NCBI GenBank assembly: GCA_963920575.1
Contig: OY986965.1
Span: 5,225,134 to 5,289,133, forward strand
Origin: Narthecium ossifragum
Lineage: Eukaryota > Streptophyta > Magnoliopsida > Dioscoreales > Nartheciaceae
Direction of reading: 5' to 3'
DNA: 64,000 bases
Shown: positions 33,609 to 46,415 of the stretch, one piece after another
Layout: each line of letters starts with the position of its first letter
Numbering within the stretch: position 1 is the first letter of the stretch
Notes under the pieces: model-generated
The model's database searches: none
Seen by the model: only the letters and a program-made list of their open reading frames with translations
What the model was told of the DNA's origin: nothing
Program-made: the position numbers and the translations under genes

Positions 33609-35842
33609 ATTTTTTTTCCCTCTTCATCCTCACCTCACAGTCAGACCCGAGAAAGAGAGAGCTCCAGAGAGATCTAGAGAGATCTTGAGAGATCGGGAGA
33701 GGGAGTGGGAGTGGGAGGAGGAAGTGGAATCTCCGGCGCCGGAGTTAAAGAGGGAGAGATCGACCGTGAGGGAGGGAGAGATCGAGAGGATCGGGAAAGT
33801 GGAGCTCGCCGAGAAATTGAAAGATCATGGTGGGATTTCGTCGGATCCCTTCGTCCTTTCAGCATAGGTAAGCTTCTACTTCCTCCCTCCTTCGATTCTG
33901 TGTTTTTGGTGGGTTTTCCGGAGTGTTTCGGGGTGAGTTTTGGGGTTTTTGTGGGTTTCTCCGTCGATGGGTCACCGGAGACGACGTCGGAGTTGACGCC
34001 ACTCCTCTTCCCGGCGACTGCAGCGTTGGGAAGGTGGTGGCGGTGAACCCCAACGCCATCCTCTCTCTGTCCCTGGAGTTTCCCAAGTTGGAAAGCTCTG
34101 TTTTCCTCCCTCCCGGCCATGGATTCCGGCGAGGATCCGGCTGGCCATTCTCTGGCCGTGGCCGCGCGACCTTCTTGGGAATCTTGTGCTAGGGACAGCA
34201 CACGGGTTCCTCTTCTTCCCTGGTGGTTTACCCGGTGCTTTAACCCCTTTCTAATGGAGATTCGACGGAGCTCTGGCGTGAGCTTCGGTGATCTTCTTGA
34301 GGAGGAAGATAGTGCTGCGCGCAGGGCACGTTAGCGCGCACAGGGCACGTTAGCGCGCGCGTCGTCCGCCTAGGTGCACTGGGTAATGCCCTGTGTACGC
34401 GGTGCACTTTGGCTGTTTGCTAACATGCACTAGAGCCTTCCGACACCCGTTTTTGTCGTTTTCCGTGCCGTTTCAACTGGCTTTTTGAGATTGATCTGAT
34501 GCTAGTAGTTTTAATTTCTTTATGGCCCTAACGGATCGTAATCTTGATTATCGTGTTTTAGGCAATCGTTTGAGAGGTGGTCAGGGTCGGAGGACGTGGA
34601 CCCCCGGACGTAAGGAGCGCATTGATTGTTCTTTTGAGGTAGGAGTTACCTCATAATAGGATTTGTGTGAATGTATGCAATGTTTTGATATGTATGATGT
34701 ATGATGTGTTGTGCTTATGTTATGCTATGCTTTGGTTGGTAATTTGGTGCCATGCTGGGCTTTATGTGATGCTTAGACCGGTTGGGTTGGCCAAGCCCAA
34801 CACTGGGTCATTGATGCCCGGATAATCTATGATATGATGTGTATATATGTTGATGATCTTTGTTGGACTTGTCGAGTCCATTCCTTGCTTGGTGATGCTA
34901 TGATGGCATGATGGACTGGTTGAGCCGTTATGCATTAATTGTCATGTTATGTTATGAGGTGTTGCTAATATTATATGTGATAGTTTAATAATTATTGTTT
35001 AATTGTATCTCTATACTGTGATGTTGTGTGACTTGTGCATACATGCTAGGAGTGTCAGTTTGGGTCTAGTCAAGTCCTGTATCTAGACTAGTCAGAGTCT
35101 AGGAGCTGTATCGATGACTTGATGGTTGGATTGAATCAATGTATGTTGATCGAGGAATTGATCTGATTTGATGATCTAATTTCAGGATTTGTCTTGAGGA
35201 TCTATCTTGAGGATGTGTTGTCTATACTAGTATACTGAGGCCTGTATAGAGTCTAGAGGGGTCTGGGCGACCGTTGACGGCCGGACACGGCGACTGTGCG
35301 CGTAAGACTTACCCAGACTAGCCAAACCATACTAGGGTCAGTATACTAGGATAGGTTTGGTGTACACCAGTGTCCTAGAGTGTCGTCAGGTGACTTCTAC
35401 TGGGCTTTCGAGCTCATGTCTTGAGTTTTTGTGCAGGTAGGCCCGAGACCACCATATGACATGGGGATGATGTATAGTGACGACGCGTTCATTTATTTTG
35501 ATATGATCGAGAGTTAGTTTTGTAGTATATGGAAAGATGAGAGTTGTATCTCAATTTCAATTGTACTCTATCTTAACTCTCAATTTGTATAATTGGCGTT
35601 TTATATATTGCAGTCTCGTGGCCAAATTATGTATTTGATGACTATAATCTTGTGTACATAAATGAATAAATGTAGGTGGGCGAATGTGTCCCAAATAGTT
35701 GTGATTAAATGTTGTAAATTATGTATTATTAGTGATTGACAGGTTGTAAATGTGAACTCACGCGCCTGTGTTCAAGGGTCATCCCAAAATTTTAAGTAAT
35801 TATTTGAGATAATTTTGATTTAAATTGGGGCGGGGCGTGACA
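33609..35842 (+). mobile_element. Gypsy solo LTR, 5' truncated
   Basis: Homologous to the LTR at 258-5010 from its cctcttcatcctcacctcac region to the GGGCGGGGCGTGACA terminus. The TGTAAG start is missing, replaced by AT-rich DNA. No primer site follows position 35842. It contains a single copy of the internal unit of about 140 bp (near 35.22-35.34 kb). Arg/Ser-rich frames inside it are not genes. Confidence 0.75.
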
Positions 35843-36112
35843 CGTTAGATATAAAAGCGATGGTTAACTTATAACGATCACCTCTCATAGGATAGATACA
35901 TATATAAATACTAGTAGTGGACCCCCCTGTCACCTGGTAGGATAACCAATTAACCACCCACTACCCATCCTCTCTCCCCCCCCTCCTCCCCACTGATCTT
36001 CTCTCCCCCACTAACTTTCCCCCTCCATGTAGGCTCGACGTGGGACATTCTCCCTCCACATAGGCTCCACATAAGACATAATAGGATAATTAACTTATAA
36101 CCATCATATTAT
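35843..36112 (-). mobile_element. Helitron-like 3' end, minus strand
   Basis: Read on the minus strand, a hairpin-forming stretch (cctaccaggtgacagg) is followed after about 8 nt by CTAGT (positions 35914-35910). This resembles the ends at 36915 and 55637. The rest is CT-rich with no gene, and the 5' end is not located. Confidence 0.4.
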
Positions 36113-37137
36113 ATATAAGACATAAGACATTAATTATTATTTTTACTCCATACTAGCTTAGATTAGATGAGGCGTATGTATGATATTTGAAAATTTTAAA
36201 AATAAATATAGAACTAAAATTGAACAATATTTATATAAAAATATAATTATTAATATGTAAGTGTCTGGAGTCTCTGGGATTCTAAGCCCCCACCCCCCAG
36301 CAAAATTCCTGACTGCTTTCATACAAATATGCCAACCAAAGTTGGCTATCAGCCAACGCCTACTAAGGTTTGTTAAAAATCATCTTTCTTCATTTTCTGA
36401 AGTATATACACTATACAAGTCATGCATGCATGCATGTACCTACCAAGAGATATATAAAGTCTCTACAGCCTACAAGGAAGGGAGAGAAGGGTTGTCTTAC
36501 GAATTAAATGGCACACAGCTTTTATTTTTCCAACCGTAGATGTTAGAACATACATTTGTCTGTGTCTTTGTTTGTTTGTTTGTTTTGCTTAGATGAGCTA
36601 ACATGCTAGCCTTACAACTCAAAAACTAACAGAGACAGGAGAGGGTTAGAAACTGATCCCCCTTCCGCCTCTTACGACATTTAGTGTCTAATACTTCTTA
36701 GGATCTGAGAAAGTTTATCATATTGTATATATCATCCTTATATGAAGAGATGGTTAGAAATTAACCTTTCGTTGTCTTATGTGGAACCTACGTGGAGAGG
36801 AATATTCTACGTGGAGGGGGAGTTAGTGGGGGAGAGAGGGGGTTAGTGAGGAGTTATTAGGGAAGGTGGGGAGAGAGGGTAGTTACCTTGCCATGTGGCA
36901 GGGGGATTTACTAGTATATATATATTAGGATGTTGGATATATAGTATAGAGGAAATAACCGAGAAAAAAGGATATATAGTATAGAGGAAATAACTGAGAA
37001 AAAAATATTGGAGATCGAGCTAGGTGGAATTGAAAATTTCTGCTGATCCATGTATCTGTGGCTACGGTTTGGCCCAGTGACGGATCAAATATATATATCT
37101 TTAATTGTTCAAGTACCGTTGTAAAATCATAAATTAA

Positions 37138-37174
<37 letters not shown>

Positions 37175-37279
37175 TCATATAAGAAAATATTTTATAACAT
37201 GAAGAGATGCTTGTGAATATGTGCCTCCAGCCGGTGAGGTGAGGATGAAGAGAGAGGAAACCATCGCGGAGAGAAAAAG
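36113..37279. repeat. Segmental duplication unit, left copy
   Basis: This segment is repeated with few changes at 55680-56836. It includes a Helitron-like 3' terminus: ccttgccatgtggcagg followed by CTAGT at 36911-36915. A TA tract at about 37140-37171 is longer here than in the other copy. The right end enters an old reverse gypsy LTR fragment, into which the LTR element at 37280 is inserted. No gene is seen; the open frame from 36261 occurs in both copies only because of the duplication. Confidence 0.8.
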
Positions 37280-39974
37280 TGTAAGGACCTTAGTGTTATT
37301 TCCGGGTTTTATTGTAATTTTTTGCTGGGGTTTTTTGTAAATTGGAGGGCTTTCGTGCAATTTGGAATCTTGCGGGGGGTTTTCCGCAAGATTTCTCACC
37401 TACCCCCACTTCTCTTCTCTTCTTCTCCCCGATCTTTTTCTCTCTCCTCACCTTTACCTCATTTGAACCCGGCTCGGGAGAGAGAGAGAGAGAGATCCGG
37501 AGAGATCTGGTGAGATCGCCGGAGGAAGAAGGGAGAAAGAAGGGAGAGGGAGTGGGTGGAGGTGTAGATCGCCGGCGCTGGAGAAGGAAGGGAAGAAAGG
37601 AGGAAGAGAAACCGGAAGGAGAGGTGGAGATCGCCGGAAGAGAGGCTAGATCCGGCGAGGAAACCACCGGATTTCGTCTCCTCCTTGGCTCAGGTGAGCT
37701 CCTCCCTTCTTTCCTCCTCCGAACCCCTCTTCTAATGGGTTTTTTCGGTGGGCTTTTGGGGGGTTTTCGCGGTTACCGGTGACCATCGCTGGAGAGGAGG
37801 CCGTGGACGGCTTTGGGGACCTTTCTCGGTGACTGCAGCGCCGGAGGAAGGACCCTCGTGGTCTGGGCTCTCCCTCTCCGAGCCCTGTCCGGGCATTTTT
37901 CCATGGCAGGGGGATCCTTGATCCTCCTCCCTGCCATGGATTCCGGCGAAGGTCCGGCCGGCTTTCCTCTAGCCGTGGCCGTTGATCTCCCTTGGGGATC
38001 CGAAGCTTGGGGCAGCGAGCTAGCTCCCCACTTCGCTGTGGTGGCTGTCCGGCGGTTAAGCCCGGGTCCTGTGGACCTCCAGCGAGCTCCGGCGGCCCTC
38101 CTTGGCGAAAGGGTGCGCGTCACCGGGGCTAGATCGTCGCGGATGCATCGTAGACGCGGCAGATCCTGTCGCTGGCGCGGTGGGTTCCGTCGCAGGCGCG
38201 GCAATTTGTAGCCGTGACACGGTCGAGCGTCGATGCCATGCTGGGAACGCCGGGTGGCTGGTCCTCCATGGGTGGAGTCGTCGCGCGCTCCGGCGTGCGG
38301 AGCGTCGACATTTGATTTCAGTTTTGTCGGGTCTTTTCGACCGGTTTTCCGAACACTACATGTTTAGTAGATTTTAATGGCGTTTGAAGCCCTACCTGAC
38401 CGCTATCGGTGTTCTTGTGTTTAGGCGATCGGGTGAGCGGCCGAGAGGGGCCGGAGCAGGGCGTGGACCCCCGGACTTAAGGAGCGCATCGGCTGTTCTT
38501 TTGAGGTAGGAGTTACCTCATAATAGGATTTTTGTGACTGTATGCAATGTTTTGTTATGTATGATATATGATGTGTTGTGTTTATGTTATGCTATGCTTT
38601 GGTTGGTAATGTGGTGCCATGCTGGGCTTTATGTGATGCTTAGACCAGTTGGGTTGGTCGAGCCTAGCACTGGGTCGTTGAGGCCAGGATAATCAATGAT
38701 ATGATGTGTATATACGTTGATGGCCTCTGTTGGACTTGTTGAGTCCATTTTCTTGCTTGGTGATGCCATGATGGCATGAAAGACTGGTTGAGCCCGTTAT
38801 GCATAAATTGCCATGTTATGCCATGATAATGTATTTGTTGTGCTGGAGCTTGTTGGACTAGTTGAGTCCGTTACAAGCTTGTTTATGACATGTTATGTTA
38901 TGTATATGATGATTTCTAGTATGTATGTGTAATGAGATTGATTGACCATTTTATTGATTGTTCGATTATTTGTGGTTGGTGCATACATGCTAGGAATGTC
39001 AGGCTGTCTTGGGACATGGATTGTGGTTGGGTCTAGTCAGGTCATGTAGCTAGACTAGTCAGAGTCTAGGGGATATGTCAACGAGTTGACGGATGGATTT
39101 GGATCTCCGTATGTCGATCAAGGACTTGACTTGGCTTGAGGTTTTGACCTGACTTGAGAATGTGTTGGACCTATACTAGTATACTGAGGCCTGTATAGAG
39201 TCTATAGGGGTCTGGGCGAGCGTTGACGGCCGGACGCGGCGACTGTGCGTGTAAGACTTACCCAGACTAGCCAGACCATACTAGGATCAATGAGCTAGTA
39301 TAGGATGTTGTACCTATACTAGTATACTGGGGCTGGGTATAGAGTCTATAGGGGTATGGGCGAGCATTGACGGCCGGACGCGGCGACTGTGCGTGTAAGA
39401 CTTACCCATACTAGCCAGACCATGCCTGGGCAGTATACTAGGATAGGTGGGTGTACACCAGTGTCCTAGAGTGTGTCAGGTGACTCCTACTGGGCTTTCG
39501 AGCTCATGTGTGTTTGGGTTTTTGTTGTGCAGGAGGTAGGCCCGGGGCCAGTACACCCCTTGGAGGTGGTGTGCAGTGACGAGGCGTCATTTTTGTATTT
39601 ATTGTTGAGAGTTAGTTTTGTAGTAGGTGGAGAGATTTGGGTTGTATCCCAAAGTTTGTTTTGTACTCTACCTTAACTCTCAATTTGTGTATTTGACGTC
39701 TGTATGTGTTGAAAAATCTAGAGAATTGTATATTGTTATCTTGTGGCTCAAACATGTATTTGATGACTGAAACCCTGTGTACAAGAATGATAGAATATGT
39801 GAATGAATGAAACTATGATAAATGCTGTAAATTATGATGAATTATCATAGGATGTGTAATTTCGTATCTTTTGATATGTTGTTTTAGTGATCTCACGTGC
39901 CCGTGCCTAAGGGTCATGCCCAAATTTTTGGGAAATTTGGGTTATTTTATATTAATTTGGGGCGGAGCGTGACA
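37280..39974 (+). mobile_element. 5' LTR of Ty3/gypsy element
   Basis: A 2695-bp LTR starting TGTAAGGACC and ending GGAGCGTGACA. Its insertion site is preserved empty at 56836, after gagagaaaaag. It contains two tandem copies of a unit of about 143 bp near 39.17-39.43 kb (cctatactagtatactg...agccagaccat). It should drive the gag-pol transcript that follows. Confidence 0.9.
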
Positions 39975-39977
39975 GGT

Positions 39978-39990
39978 TGGTATCAGAGCC
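39978..39990 (+). promoter_or_regulatory. Primer binding site, initiator tRNA-Met
   Basis: TGGTATCAGAGCC lies 3 bp after the LTR end and is the complement of the plant initiator tRNA-Met 3' end. It is the usual first-strand priming site of plant gypsy and copia elements. Confidence 0.9.
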
Positions 39991-40152
39991 TAGGCTGTAG
40001 GTCCTAGGGAGGGACTGGGTGGTTGATAATATGGATGTATAGATGGGCTAGATTGAGTCCTTAGATGCATCCTTGCATTTTTAATTGTTGATTTGTGCTT
40101 GTTTTGTTCAGTTTTTGGAGAACCCTAGACATAACTTAATCTCTTTACGCAG

Positions 40153-40818
40153 ATGCCTCCCAGACTTCGTGGAGGTGGTTCTCGCGCCTCTAGCGGCTCG
40201 GGTAGGGGTGGGCCCCGCACCCGAGGACTAGAGGATATTTTGCGAGAGACAGAGGATGGCCATACTACTGAGGCCTCAGACGAGTCTCCTGGCGAGAGTG
40301 AGCCAGAGATGGCCGAGTCAGTCACTAGAGTTCCGCCTCGACAGCAGCCGTTGCCGAGGGCACCAGAGGTTGTGGGTCTAGTAGGTGACTCAGTGCCGAG
40401 GGCAACTCGGGAGCTCACCGAGTTTTTGAAGCTCAACCCCCCGAGGTTTGCTGGAGTAGAGGGAGCAGTGGCCGCTGAGGACTGGTTGGTGGAAGTGGTT
40501 AAGAACTTCACAGTTCTTGACTATGTTGCTGACTCCACTAGAGTCCGCCTAGCGTCATATCTGTTGACTGGGCGAGCGGCGGATTGGTGGAACATGGAGC
40601 GCCTCAGTAGAGATGAGAGGACCCTATCCTGGGATCAGTTTTGTACTCTCTTTCTTGGAGAGTATTTTCCGAGGACCGAGAGGATGGCTCGAGTGCAGGA
40701 GTTTGTGGGTCTAGTACAAGGCAGTAGCAGTGTGTCAGAGTATGTCAGCCGGTTTACTCATTTGTCCAAGTATGCCCCGGCGATGGTGGCATTGGAGGCG
40801 GACAAGGCGCCGCTTTGA
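40153..40818 (+). pseudogene. Ty3/gypsy gag, first part
   Basis: Capsid portion of a plant Ty3/gypsy polyprotein. A basic, Gly-rich N-terminus is followed by an acidic stretch and a retrotransposon gag domain around residues 90-215 ([42 protein letters not shown]). The frame ends at 40818, just where homology continues in another frame from about 40809. A small indel has therefore broken gag here. Confidence 0.85.
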
Positions 40819-43800
40819 GCAGGGTCTTCGGGAGGATATCCGAATGCAGGTGGCCTCGCGCTGTTTGACCACCTATGCTGCGGTGCTAGACAGTGCACGT
40901 GCCACTGAGAAGACCCTAGAGGACTGCCGCTGTAGTAGAGTTCAGGGAGCAGCAGCGCCAGTGGTGGTAGAGTCCAGTGCAGGGCCATCTAAGGGGCCTT
41001 TCAGGAGGAGTTTTGGGAAGAAGCAGAGACCACACCCAGGACAGCGGCAGACGCAGCAGTATCAGCAGTCGCAGTCACAGTCACATCAGCATCAGCAGCA
41101 ATCCCCGTCGGGAGACGGCAGTCGACAGTCCCAGATCGGTAGAGGTCAGAAGAGAAGAGCGGAGAGGGGACCTCCTGTGTGTTTTGGGTGTCAGCAGCCC
41201 GGACACATCAAGAGGTTTTGTCCTCTTGCTCAAGGGGGACAGCCTTCTGCTCAGGCATCAGTTGCATCGGCCCAGGGACCGCATAGGGGAGCAGGCCCTA
41301 GTGCGCAGGGCAGTGGCAGTCAGGGAGTCCGACAGGGCAAAGTGTTTGCTTTGCCGGAGACTGTGACCCCAGCAGAGCCATCGGTTGTTCGAGGTACCAT
41401 TTTGCTTTTTGGTGCCCCTGTCTCAGTTCTTTTCGATTCTGGCGCGTCGCATTCTTTCATTTCAGCTTCTTGTGTGCGACTTCTGGGGTTAGAGCCAGTG
41501 GCTTTAGAGACTGTGATGCATGTGGGGACTCCTGACGGGAGTGGAGCCCGAGTGGATTCAGTATGTCGGGGATGTGAGTTAGAGCTTGGTGATCTTCGAC
41601 TGGAGGTGGACCTGTGTGTCCTCGAGATGACGGGGTTTGACGTCATCCTTGGTATGGATTGGCTTGGATCCTACCGTGCGCTGATTGACTGCTACCGGCG
41701 TAGAGTCACAGCTTGTACTCCTGAGGGCAATTGCTTTAGCTTCTTTGGGGACAGACAGATAGCCGAGCCCACAGATTTTGCTGAGCTGAGGCGTGGATGC
41801 CAGCTGACTGCTTTATTGGCAAGCCTCAGTTTGTCCGAGTCTGATGGGACTCAAGATATCAGCTTGCCCCGAGTTGTGTGTGAGTTTCCCGATGTTTTCC
41901 CTGATGAGTTGCCGGGATTGCCGCCTCGTAGAGAGATAGATTTTGAGATAGAGCTTTTGCCGAGCACTGCACCTATCTCTCTACCGCCATTCAGGATGGC
42001 ACCAGCAGAGCTGCGAGAACTTAGGGCTCAGCTGGATGATTTGTTGGGGCGAGGATTCATTCGGCCGAGTGTGTCACCCTGGGGAGCGCCTGCACTTTTC
42101 GTAAAGAAGAAGGATGGATCCCTCCGGATGTGTATTGATTACCGGAAGCTGAACAGGGTGACTGTGAATAACAAATATCCCTTGCCTCGGATCGATGATC
42201 TGTTTGATCAGCTGAGAGGTGCCAGGGTGTTCTTGAAAATTGATCTGAGATCTGGCTACTACCAGCTGAGGATTCGGGAGAGTGATATTCCAAAGACGGC
42301 CTTCCGGACTCGATATGGCCACTATGAGTTTGTGGTGATGCCTTTTAGTCTGTCGAATGCGCCCGCGGCCTTTATGGATTTGATGCAGGGTGTTCAGACC
42401 CTTCCTAGATCAGTTTGTCGTTGTCTTCATTGATGACATTTTGATCTATTCGCATACTGATGAGGAGCATGCAGAGCATTTGAGAATAGTGTTGCAGTTG
42501 CTCAGAGATCATCAGTTGTATGCTAAGGCATCAAAGTGTGAGTTCTGGTTAGCTGAAGTGGGCTTTCTGGGTCATGTGGTGTCTGCAGCTGGAGTGGCAG
42601 TTGATCCATCAAAGGTCCAGGCAGTATTGCAGTGGCAGAGGCCGAAGTCTATATTTGAGGTCCGTAGTTTCCTCGGGTTGGCAGGATACTACAGACGATT
42701 TATCCAGAATTTCTCTAGAATTGCAGCTCCGATGACGCAGCTCACCAGGAAAGGGGTTCCTTTTGTTTTGACCGACTCCTGTGAGGCAACATTTGAGGAG
42801 TTAAAGAGGCGGTTGACTGAGGCACCTGTCTTGACTATCCCGAAGAGAGATGTCGGATATAGCGTCTATTGTGATGCCTGCATCGAGGGTTTAGGCTCTG
42901 TACTCATGCAGGAGGGTCATCCTGTTGCCTATGGATCACGCCAGCTGAAGGATCATGAGAAGAATTACCCTACCCATGACCTAGAGTTGGCGGCCGTGGT
43001 CTTTGCTCTAAAGACATGGCGCCACTATTTGTTCGGCGAGCGATTCCAGGTGTTCTCTGACCACAAGAGCTTGAAGTACATCTTCACGCAACGGGATCTC
43101 AACTTGCGGCAGAGACGCTGGATGGAATTTTTGGAGGATTACGACTTCGAGTTGCTTTACCACCCCGGTAAAGCAAACGTCGTCGCCGACGCTCTTAGTC
43201 GACAGCAGAGGGCGGTGGTCGCAGGGATCGCAGTGCAGGAACATTTGATGTTTGAGGCCGTAGGTCGGTTTGGACTCCACTTGGAGGAGCAGACCAGGGA
43301 CGGCGTTTTCTGTGCACTAGTAGCGACACCGACCTTGTTACAGAAGGTTATCGCAGCACAGGCCGAGGATCAGAGGTTAGAAGCTGTTCGTGCCCGAATT
43401 CAGGCGGGAGAGGCCACTGATGGTTGGACAGTGCACAATGATGGTAGCCTTCGCTTCAGAGGCAGGGTAGTGGTACCATCTGATCAGCAGTTGCGCAGAG
43501 ACATCTTGTCAGAGTTTCATTCTTCTCGTTTTGCGGTCCATCCAGGAGGGACGAAGATGTATCATGATCTTCGTCGCCAATACTGGGGGCGCAAGATGAA
43601 GGGCGATGTAGTGCAGTTTGTGGCTAGTTGTCTTACCTGCCAGCAGGTGAAGGCAGAGCACCAGAAGCCTGCGGGCTTGTTGCAGCCTCTCCCAGTAGCT
43701 GAGTGGAAGTGGGAACACATCTCTATGGACTTTGTGACGGGCTTACCGAGATCACCCAAAGGACATGATGCTATCTGGGTGATTGTGGACAGATTTTCGA

Positions 43801-44126
43801 AGTCGGCTCACTTCCTGGGTATGCGGTTGACGGACTCTTCGGAGCGTCTGAGCAGGCTTTTTGTAGATCAGATAGTCCGGCTCCATGGGACACCTGTGTC
43901 AATAGTGTCAGATAGGGACCCACGGTTGACAGGCAGATTCTGGAGTGGCTTCCAGAAGGCTTTGGGTACGATGCTGACCTTTAGTACCGCCTTCCACCCT
44001 CAGACAGATGGACAATCTGAGAGGACTATCCAGATCCTGAAGGATATGCTGCGAGCCTGTGTGCTGGACTTGAAGGGTAGCTGGGAGGAACATTTGCCCC
44101 TGGTGGAGTTTGTGTATAATAACAGT
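40809..44126 (+). pseudogene. Ty3/gypsy gag end and pol, broken and truncated
   Basis: In order: the gag tail, a CCHC knuckle ([14 protein letters not shown], near 41.19 kb), protease ([12 protein letters not shown]), reverse transcriptase ([27 protein letters not shown]), then a frame change near 42387. The next frame carries the RT active site ([12 protein letters not shown]), RNase H ([17 protein letters not shown]), the integrase zinc region (CLTCQQVK) and the DDE core ([28 protein letters not shown]). The element stops inside integrase at 44126, where antisense GLP DNA begins. The integrase C-terminus, polypurine tract and 3' LTR are absent. The long LTR and pol motifs fit the Del/Tekay group, which is an inference. 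The element is inactive. Confidence 0.9.
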
Positions 44127-44350
44127 TGCCCGAGGGTAATAATGAGGAGGAACAAGACCGTAAGGTGCAAAGTCTATGCGAGCCAAGGAGACGCCAAGGG
44201 TGTTGAGTCCTGGGAGTTGAGTTGCTGAGACTAGTGTCACATTAGACCCTAGCTTATTGTCTGTGTTACCAGGCATGTCGAGCCCGGAGAAGAAGAAATC
44301 TTCGGCTTTGACGTCCTTGGGGTTCTTGCAGACTAATCCGTTCACAATAA
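44127..44350 (-). pseudogene. GLP exon-2 fragment joined to gypsy integrase
   Basis: The first part of GLP exon 2 ([11 protein letters not shown] to PPHYYPRAT) in minus orientation, cut in germin box 1 at the gypsy junction. Its other end joins LINE sequence exactly as at 58954, so it is the counterpart of the copy at 58407. The second metal-ligand histidine of box 1 is changed to tyrosine (PPHYYPRAT). It has no exon 1, no second cupin motif and no function. Confidence 0.9.
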
Positions 44351-45045
44351 CTACAAAGCCCATATCACTGATAAGCTTTCTGTTTCAAGACCCCTGGCTG
44401 AGACAAAGACCTAGCAATCATGTTTATCAAATGTCCTATGTTCCAGTCGTACTCCCCAATGCCCAGCTCCACTAACAACTAATCTATAACAGAACGAACA
44501 TAGTAACAATCATAGAGTGTGTACTCCAGAGTTTCCGGATGGGTTCAACACTTACGGCACGTTTGGTTGGACATAACCGCCGGGAATGGAATGGTCAAAT
44601 CCCCGATCAAAACCCATTCCGTTGTTTGGTTAGACATTAAAGTTGGGAATGGAATGCTTCATTCTTGACAAGTTGGGAATGAGGCTATCCCGTCTAATAG
44701 CCCGGACTCCCTCATTCCATTCCTGACTGAATGACGGTTATAAAATAATTTAGTTGTTTATATCATATTCTTATTCGATTCTCACACTTATTTTTGTGTA
44801 CCAAACACTTTCAAGCATAATTGCTAATCCTATTCCTTATGCGAACCAAATATGGCGCATCATTTACTCTTTATTCCTATCTCAACTCCATTCCGGCTTT
44901 CATTCCCAATCCGTCCCCTATTCTTTGTGTGAACAAAACGTGTCGTTAGGACACAACCTATCATGAGCAAATTAATTCCTCCCTAGAAACTCTGGCACCG
45001 GTAATCTTCCTTTCAAAGCTTTCCCTAGAAACTCCAGCCCAATAA
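44351..45045 (-). mobile_element. LINE fragment with MITE, reverse orientation
   Basis: The reverse complement of LINE sequence at about 11.40-11.57 kb, then the MITE, then a zf-RVT piece (reverse of about 10.90-10.95 kb). It matches 58955-59650 closely. The junction with GLP exon 2 lies inside what was intron 1. Confidence 0.75.
44555..44945. mobile_element. PIF/Harbinger MITE, duplicated copy
   Basis: Starts CGGCACGTTTGGTT and ends ...AACAAAACGTGTCG, with TTA at 44552-44554 and 44946-44948. It occupies the same LINE position as the MITE at 10987-11384. Confidence 0.85.
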
Positions 45046-45859
45046 CTGCTTGTTTGATGACGGCTCAAGTCATTCAAAAATGATAAGAAATTAGGCCGAG
45101 GTCGATCGGTATCAACTTGACCATGCTTCAAAGTTTAAAGTTATATATAAATGTATTTTATTTCTACTCTATGTGTATGTAGTGTTTGCTCTCCTCTTAT
45201 AATATGCAAGTAAAGCTTATTTCCAGTTTGATATATACAACTTAATTATAATTATTGTATTTTATTTTCCGTATCATAACAATTAACTGTATAGAGCCTA
45301 TATTATAATATTTCTCAATTATTCCACTATAAATATATTAGTATATTGGTTTATATAGTATTCTATATAAGTATGAACAAAACTGATAAATGAGTTGTAA
45401 GTATTAAAAAGAAATTAAGGATAGTGGGCTTTGTTTTTGGGCTTTCATTAAAAGCCAACTCGCCAACAGAGAAGCAGTGTAACAATCTGCGCTTTGCCTA
45501 CTTGCTTGCTTTTTTTATCCCCGATGAACTGAGCCTAAAGGCATCAATTCTTTAGGTAATAAAATTACAGGATCCTAAACACCATAAAAATTACAACCAA
45601 AAACACCGCCAAAACATCAACAAAACTAAGAAAAGCCTAACAAAGCCATATCAATAGTCCACTCTACGTGTCCGTAAGCATCCATAGATACCACCCCAAC
45701 ACCCACGTCTCCTTAAGACGATACAACTAATGGATCTGCACGCACAACATGCATCCCACTGAAGAAATAACGGGAACTATAATTCAGTCATTTTAATTTT
45801 TCGTTAAGTTCATTTTAAATCATGTTCAGACTCGGCTAGAGAAAGATTTTGAATACATC

Positions 45860-45897
<38 letters not shown>

Positions 45898-46410
45898 CAT
45901 ATTTTTACAATAGAGGATTCAAAGTATTTTTGTTTTGCTTGGTTAAAAATTAACCTAGGGACTCTTTGCAAGGAAAACTAATAACATAGGAGGGTAAGCT
46001 ACATGACCAATAAGACAGGAGATTTTTCACAATACAACTATGAGATATGACCATATTAGCAAAAAAGAAATGTGAAATTTAATAATTATCAACTTCCCTG
46101 GTCTTTCCAAAAGCTTCACCAGATTTGAAAAGATGATATCATGTTTATATTTTTTATAGATAATCCATGACGATTCACATCATTATATTTTGTACATGTA
46201 AGAACCTCAATGAATTTGGAATCGGGAACGTATGGTTACGGAAACGCACAGAAACAATCACATATATTGATGTAAAATATGAAATACAGTACCCTATTTG
46301 CTTATTTATTAAGCGAAACCATGCAAACAGTAATGATAAATGATATTTATTAGTCAGACATTCATATGCTCATATATATAGTAATCGGAGTGGCACTTTA
46401 TCAATATAAT
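45046..46410. repeat. 3' flank of GLP copy 3
   Basis: No gene is present. Closely repeated at 59650-61008 and, with an insertion at 50607, at 50.35-52.39 kb. A TA microsatellite at about 45863-45894 differs in length between copies. Confidence 0.75.
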
Positions 46411-46415
46411 TGATA

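Noticed and set aside
36261..36539. 92-codon frame conserved at 55827
   Set aside because: Both lie in a near-identical segmental duplication, so conservation carries no coding signal; no known motif is seen.
44127..44228. Gypsy integrase-GLP fusion protein
   Set aside because: The continuation is antisense to GLP and ends at the first stop; it is a by-product of the deletion junction, and the upstream gag and pol frames are broken.
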